From Thermoflexales bacterium (lineage in GTDB: Bacteria > Chloroflexota > Anaerolineae > Fen-1058), in contig JAUQXD010000879.1 of the NCBI GenBank assembly GCA_030834835.1, positions 1 through 12,463 on the forward strand: a stretch of DNA of 12,463 nucleotides, written 5' to 3'. The notes beneath the pieces are model-generated. The model was not told where the DNA came from. It saw only the letters and a list, made by a program, of their open reading frames with translations, and ran no database searches. Below are positions 6,823-12,463 of this stretch, in pieces; positions within the stretch are counted from its first letter, which is position 1; each line of letters starts with the position of its first letter. Both the position numbers and the translations under genes were made by a program.

Positions 6823-8034
6823 TTAGCCTTCGACAGAACGCAATGCTTGATCAAGATCGGCGATCACATCGTCGGCATCCTCAAGGCCCACGGCCAGCCG
6901 CACGAGATTATCGGCCATGCCCAACTCCGCGCGTTCTTCCGGCGTGCAATCGTAATAGGCCATCGCCGCCAGATGTAGGACCAGCGTCTCGGCACCGCCC
7001 AGCGACGGCGAAATGTACGCTAATTTCAGCGCATCGATGACGCGAAACGTTGCCGCCCGATCGCCGCGCACGGCAAATGACAGCAACCCACCGAAGCCCG
7101 TCATCTGGCGCGCGGCCAATTCATGCCCCGGATGCGATTTTAGGCCGGGATAATAGACGTTTTCAACAGCCGGATGCTGCGCCAAAAATTCAGCGACGCG
7201 CTGCGCGCTGCGATTTTGCTGCTGCACGCGCACGTTCAACGTCTTCAGGCCGCGCAACAACAGATACGCCGTGTTGGGATCAGAGATACCGCCGAAGATG
7301 CCGATCGCTTCACGTAAGGGCTTGATCAATCGATCGGACCCGGCGATGAAGCCCGCTAACAGATCGTTGTGGCCACCCAGATATTTCGTTGCCGAATGAA
7401 TCACCAGATCGATGCCCCACTCAATCGGGCGCAGATTGATCGGCGTGGATAACGTCGCATCGATCACCGTCAGCACGCCGCGTCGACGACCGATCTCCGC
7501 AAAACGTTCGACATCCAGCACATGCAAGAACGGATTGCTGGGCGTCTCCGAAAACAGAATGCGCGTCTCAGGTCGAATCGCTGCTTCGAGTGCGTCGTAA
7601 TCGCCCAGCGGCACGACCGTACACTCGATGTTGAAACGCTTCAAATGGTCTTCGCAAAATTGGCGCGTGCGTCGATAACTATCGTCGGTCATGACGATGT
7701 GGCGACCGCTGCGCAAAATGCTGAGAAATGTGTACGTGAGCGCGGCCATGCCCGATGCGACCAGAATCGCGCTGTCGGCTTTTTCGAGCGCAGCCAACCG
7801 TTCTTCGACGGCCTGAATGGTGGGATTGCCATAGCGGCCATACTCAAACCGATCGGCCACGTGGCCCTTGGCGTGAGCCTCTTGAAATTCGCAGACCTCG
7901 GCCATGCTATCGAAGGTGTAGGTCGAAGTCTGAAAAATCGGATCGATGAGGGCATGCTGCGGCTTGCGGCGAACTTCGCCCGCGTGCACAGCGCGTGTCG
8001 CGTTGCGTACTACGGCAGATAGTTGATCGGTCAT
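6823..8034 (-). CDS. metB: cystathionine gamma-synthase, plant-type clade
   Basis: The 403-aa PLP enzyme belongs to the Cys/Met metabolism family. Visible motifs are the phosphate-binding YGRYGNPT (66-73, from the neighbouring subunit), SGMAA (94-98), ETPSNPFL (163-170), the aspartate in VIDAT (D192) and the PLP lysine in HSATKYLGGHND (K217). Several stretches resemble plant chloroplast CGS rather than E. coli MetB: DDSYRRTRQF where E. coli-type enzymes have YGGTYR, LRGLKTLNVRVQQQN, and [23 protein letters not shown]. The reaction joins an activated homoserine with cysteine to give cystathionine, which the next gene product can cleave to homocysteine. GGAGAAG precedes ATG 8034. Expression is probably controlled by the Met-codon leader and terminator upstream. 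Gamma-lyase activity is an alternative that sequence alone cannot exclude. Confidence 0.88.
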   Translation of the reverse strand: MTDQLSAVVRNATRAVHAGEVRRKPQHALIDPIFQTSTYTFDSMAEVCEFQEAHAKGHVADRFEYGRYGNPTIQAVEERLAALEKADSAILVASGMAALTYTFLSILRSGRHIVMTDDSYRRTRQFCEDHLKRFNIECTVVPLGDYDALEAAIRPETRILFSETPSNPFLHVLDVERFAEIGRRRGVLTVIDATLSTPINLRPIEWGIDLVIHSATKYLGGHNDLLAGFIAGSDRLIKPLREAIGIFGGISDPNTAYLLLRGLKTLNVRVQQQNRSAQRVAEFLAQHPAVENVYYPGLKSHPGHELAARQMTGFGGLLSFAVRGDRAATFRVIDALKLAYISPSLGGAETLVLHLAAMAYYDCTPEERAELGMADNLVRLAVGLEDADDVIADLDQALRSVEG

Positions 8035-8066
8035 GACGGCTTCTCCTTGGTATTGAATGGGGTAAC

Positions 8067-8098
8067 AAAAAAACGGGCTGCCTGAATCAGGCAGCCCG
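8067..8098 (-). terminator. intrinsic terminator (attenuator) in the metB-like leader
   Basis: On the minus strand CGGGCTGCCTG (8098-8088) and CAGGCAGCCCG (8084-8074) form a perfect 11-bp stem with a 3-nt loop, followed by seven T's (8073-8067). It lies 32 nt before the metB-like start codon and downstream of its promoter, so read-through is required for expression. Confidence 0.92.
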
Positions 8099-8122
8099 AG
8101 TTCAAACTACGTCCCTTTGGCT

Positions 8123-8145
8123 GGATAGAACTGAAGACTCTATCC
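8123..8145 (-). promoter_or_regulatory. hairpin overlapping the leader-peptide stop codon
   Basis: GGATAGA (8145-8139) and TCTATCC (8129-8123) form a perfect 7-bp stem with a 9-nt loop. The leader stop codon TAG (8142-8140) lies inside the 5' arm, so a terminating ribosome would melt it. It sits between the antiterminator segment and the terminator. Confidence 0.55.
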
Positions 8146-8241
8146 GCCGCTGCCTAATAAGCACCCGCGCATCAACATCGCCATCATGTTGGACATGATC
8201 GCCATGGTTGAGTGGTTCAGGGCAGCGTTGGAAGTCTTCAT
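8140..8241 (-). CDS. methionine-rich leader peptide of the metB-like operon
   Basis: A 33-codon ORF lies between a strong promoter and the terminator. Met occurs at codons 1, 13, 16, 19, 20, 22 and 24; residues 13-24 read MAIMSNMMAMLM, followed by RGCLLGSGG and TAG. There is no Shine-Dalgarno sequence: ATG 8241 sits only about 0-3 nt from the predicted transcription start, so translation would be leaderless. The nucleotides ATTAGGCAGC (8158-8149), inside codons 28-31, can pair with GCTGCCTGAT (8095-8086), covering the 5' arm of the terminator. With scarce Met-tRNA a ribosome stalled at the Met run leaves this segment free and the antiterminator can form; with ample Met the ribosome reaches the stop, masks it and the terminator folds. 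The ORF is too short for ordinary gene calling; the regulatory role is inferred from its layout. Confidence 0.75.
   Translation of the reverse strand: MKTSNAALNHSTMAIMSNMMAMLMRGCLLGSGG
8149..8158 (-). promoter_or_regulatory. antiterminator segment of the methionine attenuator
   Basis: ATTAGGCAGC is complementary to GCTGCCTGAT at 8095-8086 over 10 bp, including one T-G wobble; the central 7 bp (AGGCAGC/GCTGCCT) are perfect Watson-Crick pairs. The same bases copy part of the terminator's 3' arm, so the two structures exclude each other. Confidence 0.65.
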
Positions 8242-8250
8242 TAAGGCCGA

Positions 8251-8279
8251 ATTTTACGGGACAGAGTGCTCACTGTCAA
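8251..8279 (-). promoter_or_regulatory. sigma-70 promoter of the metB-like operon
   Basis: On the minus strand TTGACA (8279-8274) is followed after 17 nt by TAAAAT (8256-8251). The predicted start is near 8244-8241, at the ATG of the Met-rich leader ORF. The promoter lies just beyond the end of the carbonic anhydrase gene, giving the metB-like operon its own start. Confidence 0.8.
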
Positions 8280-8324
8280 TCCACATTTCTTACGGTGTTC
8301 ACAGCCCAATCGAGGTGCACATTC

Positions 8325-8350
8325 ACTATGCGGCGCATACTATGCGGCGC
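8325..8350. repeat. tandem 12-bp repeat at the carbonic anhydrase stop codon
   Basis: ACTATGCGGCGC occurs at 8325-8336 and again at 8339-8350, a period of 14 nt. The unit with its spacer contains the palindrome TATGCG-G-CGCATA (8327-8339). The second copy overlaps the stop codon of the carbonic anhydrase gene (8340-8342). Confidence 0.6.
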
Positions 8351-8921
8351 GACCCGCCTCGGTCGCCGCCGGCACTTCGATCAGGCGGCCCGTCTTCACG
8401 TTGTAGACATAGCCATAGATCGGAATGCTCTTCGGGACGAGCGGATGCGATCGGATGCGGCGCACATCATCGACGACGGCGCCCGTTTGATCGTGAACCG
8501 TCAGCCAGTCAATGTACTCCGCTTCCGTCGAACCTGGCCCCTTGCCCACATCGTGCCAGCCAGTGGCATCTACGGTCGCCGTTTCCAGACTGTTCGCCAA
8601 CAGGCCGCGAATCACCCCATCCGTGAACAGTTCCATGCCACAGTCGGTGTGGTGAATGACAAACCACTCGCGTGTGCCGAGCAGCTTGTACGAAATCACC
8701 AGCGATCGAATCGCGTCATCGCTCGCGCGCCCACCCGCATTGCGAATGACATGCGCATCGCCTTCGGCCAGGCCCGCATACTTGGCCGGATCCAGCCGGG
8801 CATCCATGCACGTCAGAATCGCGAAGTGCCGCGCGGGCGGTAGGGCCAACTCGCCTTTCTTGCCGAAGCTCCCCGCGTAATTACGGTTGGCTGCTAACAC
8901 TTCATCCAGTATTTTGCTCAT
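8340..8921 (-). CDS. beta-class carbonic anhydrase
   Basis: The 193-aa cytosolic zinc enzyme carries the family zinc ligands in CMDARLD (C38, with the D40/R42 catalytic dyad) and HHTDCGM (H91, C94), plus the conserved [15 protein letters not shown] (60-74). It interconverts carbon dioxide and bicarbonate. ATG 8921 is chosen because GGGAGAG lies about 7 nt upstream and the usual N-terminal helix ([14 protein letters not shown]) starts there; a longer in-frame start would add 16 unconserved residues. Length fits the short clade of beta-CAs. It sits 70 nt after metY, with a GC-rich hairpin between them, so it may be partly uncoupled. The link with sulfur metabolism is not obvious; bicarbonate supply for anaplerosis toward the aspartate/homoserine family is a guess. 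Confidence 0.9.
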   Translation of the reverse strand: MSKILDEVLAANRNYAGSFGKKGELALPPARHFAILTCMDARLDPAKYAGLAEGDAHVIRNAGGRASDDAIRSLVISYKLLGTREWFVIHHTDCGMELFTDGVIRGLLANSLETATVDATGWHDVGKGPGSTEAEYIDWLTVHDQTGAVVDDVRRIRSHPLVPKSIPIYGYVYNVKTGRLIEVPAATEAGRAA

Positions 8922-8952
8922 AGTGTCTCTCCCGTCGCTAAGATGTTGATCA

Positions 8953-8977
8953 AAGCGGCGGCTGGTCACCGCCGCTT
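8953..8977 (-). terminator. GC-rich hairpin between metY and carbonic anhydrase
   Basis: AAGCGGCGG and CCGCCGCTT form a perfect 9-bp stem with a 7-nt loop, 14 nt after the metY stop codon. Only three T's follow the stem on the minus strand, so it is a weak terminator or an mRNA processing/stabilising hairpin. Confidence 0.5.
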
Positions 8978-8991
8978 GTCACCGAGATTGG

Positions 8992-10362
<1,371 letters not shown>

Positions 10363-10499
10363 TCAAGTTACTGTCGTGTATAGGCTATTCTCCTAACGAT
10401 GATCGCGCCAGTCACTTCCCCGCGTTGTTGAGGCAACCCGCCTCGTTGGATAACAGCGCTGGTCGATTGGATATCGGTTTCATGTGCTGTTTAGCCGAA

Positions 10500-10590
10500 A
10501 GACGACGGCGGGATTCGAACCCGCGAATCAGGATTTTGCAGACCCTGCGTGGTTTTGCAGGCCCTCGCCTTCCCACTTGGCCACGTCGTC
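10500..10590 (-). tRNA. tRNA-Cys (GCA) with a near-duplicated anticodon arm
   Basis: On the minus strand the 7-bp acceptor stem GACGACG/CGTCGTC, a short D-arm (GCC/GGC), the T-arm GCGGG-TTCGAAT-CCCGC and discriminator T73 (a Cys identity base) are all intact. The anticodon arm AGGGT-CTGCAAA-ATCCT gives GCA with 5 pairs (one G-T). Between D-arm and this arm is an extra 19-nt segment that is an imperfect copy (AGGGC-CTGCAAA-ACC) and pairs poorly. The molecule is thus about 91 nt rather than about 72; without the extra copy it would be a standard tRNA-Cys. No CCA is encoded. It lies between cysK and metY on their strand. Whether it is charged, processed or dead cannot be told. Confidence 0.75.
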
Positions 10591-10601
10591 ATGCTTCCTC
10601 T

Positions 10602-10674
10602 GCCGCAGAGAGACGCCCCGCTCACCATGCCCCTCCCCAGGAACAAGCGCTACGCGGCGACGTCTCTCTGCGGC
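10602..10674. repeat. 14-bp perfect inverted repeat between cysK and tRNA-Cys
   Basis: GCCGCAGAGAGACG (10602-10615) and CGTCTCTCTGCGGC (10661-10674) are perfectly complementary across a 45-nt loop; inside it CCGC and GCGG can add four more pairs. It follows the cysK stop by 15 nt and ends 11 nt before the tRNA. No T run follows, so it is not a canonical terminator; a processing or pausing hairpin is possible. Confidence 0.7.
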
Positions 10675-10689
10675 CACCACAGGAGAGCG

Positions 10690-11622
10690 TCAATCCGTCA
10701 GTCCGGCAAAGAGCGCCGTGCTGAGATAGCGCTCGCCGAACGACGGAATGATCACCACAATCAGTTTGCCTGCATTTTCAGGCCGTTTCGCCACTTGCAG
10801 CGCCGCCCACGTGGCCGCGCCCGACGAAATGCCTACCAGCAGGCCCTCTTCTTTAGCCAGCCGCCGCGCGATGTCGAAGGCATCGTCATTCTTCACGCGG
10901 ATGATCTCATCATAGATCTGGGTGTTGAGCACCGCCGGCACAAAGCCCGCGCCGATGCCCTGAATCGGATGCGGCCCCTTGGTTCCGCCCGACAAGACCG
11001 GCGACGCATCCGGCTCAACGGCGATCGCCTTGAACGACGGCTTGCGCGACTTGATCACTTCGCCCGCGCCCGTTATCGTGCCGCCCGTGCCGATGCCGCT
11101 GACGAGGAAGTCCACCTGTCCCTCGGTGTCGCGCCAGATTTCTTCCGCCGTGGTCTTGCGATGAATCTCCGGGTTCGCCGCATTCTTGAACTGCTGCGGC
11201 AGGAAGTAACGCGGATCAGACGCGACCAGTTCTTCCGCCTTCTTGATCGCGCCGGCCATCCCATCGGGGCCGGGGGTCAGGATCAATTCCGCGCCGTAGC
11301 CGCGCAATAGCGCGCGCCGTTCTTTGCTCATCGTCTCCGGCATCGTCAACACGATCTTGTAGCCGCGGGCTGCCGCCACCATCGCCAGCGCGATGCCGGT
11401 GTTGCCGCTCGTCGGTTCCACGATGATCGTGTCGGGCTTGATCAGGCCCGCTTTCTCGGCTGCTTCGATCATCGACAGACCAATGCGGTCTTTCACGCTG
11501 TGCGCGGGGTTGAAGAATTCCAACTTGGCGACGACCTGCGCCACAGCGCCCTGCGTGACGCGATTGAGTCGGACCAACGGGGTGTTGCCAATGAGATCGG
11601 TGACACTATTTGCGATTGCCAT
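10690..11622 (-). CDS. cysK: cysteine synthase A (O-acetylserine sulfhydrylase)
   Basis: The 310-aa fold-type II PLP enzyme has the standard CysK length. Motifs: [10 protein letters not shown] (11-20), the PLP lysine in SVKDR (K44), the substrate loop TSGNTG (71-76), the phosphate-binding GIGTGGT (176-182) and GISSGAA near the C-terminus, whose serine contacts the PLP ring nitrogen. It condenses O-acetylserine with sulfide to give cysteine. AAGGAGAG lies upstream of ATG 11622. The livF-like gene ends 31 nt before, so the two are probably co-transcribed. Downstream lie the long inverted repeat and tRNA-Cys, placing synthesis of cysteine and its tRNA in one stretch. No CBS extension is present, so it is not a cystathionine beta-synthase. 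Confidence 0.95.
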   Translation of the reverse strand: MAIANSVTDLIGNTPLVRLNRVTQGAVAQVVAKLEFFNPAHSVKDRIGLSMIEAAEKAGLIKPDTIIVEPTSGNTGIALAMVAAARGYKIVLTMPETMSKERRALLRGYGAELILTPGPDGMAGAIKKAEELVASDPRYFLPQQFKNAANPEIHRKTTAEEIWRDTEGQVDFLVSGIGTGGTITGAGEVIKSRKPSFKAIAVEPDASPVLSGGTKGPHPIQGIGAGFVPAVLNTQIYDEIIRVKNDDAFDIARRLAKEEGLLVGISSGAATWAALQVAKRPENAGKLIVVIIPSFGERYLSTALFAGLTD

Positions 11623-11653
11623 GTGTTGCTCTCCTTGAGGTGATATGAATCCG

Positions 11654-12394
11654 TCAGGTGACGGTTAATCCTTCTGTTTGACTGCCGAGATAGGCATCCT
11701 GAATTTCAGGACTATCCAGCAATTGCCGTGCTTCGCCGTCCAACACGATGCGCCCGTTTTGCAGCACGTAGCCCCGGTGCGCGATTTGCAGCGCGAGATT
11801 GGCGTTCTGCTCGACCATGAAGATGGTGATGCCCTGCGCGTTGATCGATTGGATGATCTCCAACACCCGATCGACAAACAGCGGCGACAGGCCCATCGTC
11901 GGTTCGTCCATGCAGATCAGGCGCGGGCGGCTCATCAAGGCGCGGCCGATCGCCAACATTTGCTGCTCGCCGCCGCTGAGCACCCCGCCGCGTTGCTGCA
12001 GCCGTTCTTTCAAACGCGGGAACAAGCCCAACATCCGATCGAAGTCCCACTCGATCTGAGTCTTGTCGGTGCGTTGATACGCGCCCATCAGCAAGTTCTC
12101 ACGCACCGTCATATTCGCAAAGATGCGACGTGATTCCGGCACCGAGCCCAGTCCGCGTCGAATGATCTGTGGCGTCGATAGGCCGGTGACATTGTGGCCG
12201 TCCAGCAGCACGTGCCCCGATCGCGGCTTGACCAGACCCAGAATCACCTTCATTGCCGTGCTTTTGCCGCTGGCATTGCCGCCCAGCAAACACACGATTT
12301 CACCCGGCAAAATGTGCAGATTCAGATCGAAGTGCACCTGCACCGGGCCGTAATACGTATCGATGTTTTGCAGTTGCAAGAGCGGTGTCGTCAT
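11654..12394 (-). CDS. livF: LivF-type ABC transporter ATP-binding protein
   Basis: The 246-aa protein has Walker [10 protein letters not shown] (38-46), the ABC signature LSGGEQQ (139-145), Walker B LICMDEP (159-165) and the switch histidine position replaced by the LivF-typical VEQN (194-197). [17 protein letters not shown] (85-101) and the C-terminal IQDAYLG are typical of the LivF subunit of branched-chain amino acid (HAAT-type) importers. Partner genes (livG, livM, livH, the binding protein) would lie beyond the right edge. The substrate could be amino acids, amides or urea; the cysK linkage hints at an amino acid but does not prove it. ATG 12394 is chosen because family proteins begin at this point ([12 protein letters not shown]); the frame is open further upstream to the window edge. 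Confidence 0.88.
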   Translation of the reverse strand: MTTPLLQLQNIDTYYGPVQVHFDLNLHILPGEIVCLLGGNASGKSTAMKVILGLVKPRSGHVLLDGHNVTGLSTPQIIRRGLGSVPESRRIFANMTVRENLLMGAYQRTDKTQIEWDFDRMLGLFPRLKERLQQRGGVLSGGEQQMLAIGRALMSRPRLICMDEPTMGLSPLFVDRVLEIIQSINAQGITIFMVEQNANLALQIAHRGYVLQNGRIVLDGEARQLLDSPEIQDAYLGSQTEGLTVT

Positions 12395-12462
12395 CAGCCC
12401 AACCTGATCGCCGTTGAAGCGTGCCCCAGACCGTGATCGCCCCACGCGATGGCCGGTTCGAT
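12394..12462 (-). CDS. possible C-terminal end of the preceding gene (partial)
   Basis: On the minus strand a second frame is open from the window edge to a TGA at 12396-12394 that overlaps the livF ATG (TGATG). The visible peptide ends GDHGLGHASTAIRLG and does not match a family I recognise. The stop/start overlap suggests translational coupling with an upstream transporter gene, but 22 codons are too few to be sure it is coding. Confidence 0.25.
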   Translation of the reverse strand: MEPAIAWGDHGLGHASTAIRLG

Positions 12463-12463
12463 T

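Noticed and set aside
8041..8280. SAM riboswitch or Met T-box as explanation of the metB-like leader
   Set aside because: I found no SAM-I core pattern, no T-box AGGGTGGNACCGCG-like sequence and no specifier-loop layout; the Met-rich ORF and the alternative helices explain the terminator better.
10420..10487. A second leader peptide upstream of metY
   Set aside because: A 23-codon frame starts with MKPISNRPALLSNE on the minus strand, but it has no Met or Cys run, no ribosome-binding sequence and no terminator after it.
10500..10590. Class II tRNA (long variable arm) or an intron-containing tRNA
   Set aside because: If the first GCA segment were the anticodon loop, its stem would have only two pairs, while the second gives five. 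U73 and GCA point to Cys, not Ser, Leu or Tyr. The insert is a near copy of the arm, not an intron-like sequence.

Overview
This is a bacterial chromosomal window of moderate to fairly high GC. The lineage is uncertain. The plant-type cystathionine gamma-synthase, a SigZ-type ECF sigma factor and a strong excess of the palindrome CGATCG fit a non-proteobacterial, perhaps Chloroflexota-like genome, but that is a low-confidence guess.

Left part (1-3140). The window opens inside a CPBP-family membrane protease gene, followed closely by a class I SAM-dependent methyltransferase. Next comes a short relic of the 3' end of a type I restriction specificity gene (hsdS), with two apparent single-base losses. 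On the minus strand follows a 475-aa ATPase of the archaeal ATPase/DUF234 type with a C-terminal PD-(D/E)xK-like motif. It is preceded by a perfect TTGACA-17-TATAAT promoter that carries an operator-like inverted repeat across the predicted start of transcription. This part looks like accessory DNA.

Middle part (3240-5140). On the plus strand, a SigZ-type ECF sigma factor with a very cysteine-rich tail precedes an ArsP/DUF318-type permease. The permease carries the GTPLCSCG motif and three CxC pairs in its central hydrophilic loop. Together they suggest a thiol- or metal(loid)-responsive export module. A 12-bp hairpin separates the permease from the convergent sulfur genes.

Right part (5189-12463). 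Everything is on the minus strand and concerns sulfur amino acids. In transcription order: a LivF-type ABC ATPase, cysteine synthase (cysK), a long inverted repeat, a tRNA-Cys whose anticodon arm is nearly duplicated, O-acetylhomoserine sulfhydrylase (metY), a beta-type carbonic anhydrase, then a cystathionine gamma-synthase (metB-like), a MalY/PatB-type C-S lyase, and a small Cys-rich DsrE-like protein. The set provides cysteine synthesis and both routes to homocysteine (direct sulfhydrylation and transsulfuration).

The most striking element lies in the 305-nt leader of the metB-like gene. A consensus promoter is followed at once by an apparently leaderless 33-codon ORF with seven Met codons (six of them among codons 13-24), then by an 11-bp GC-rich hairpin with seven T's. 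The end of the ORF can pair over 10 bp with the 5' arm of the terminator. This has all the parts of a ribosome-mediated methionine attenuator. I saw no SAM riboswitch or T-box signature in its place.
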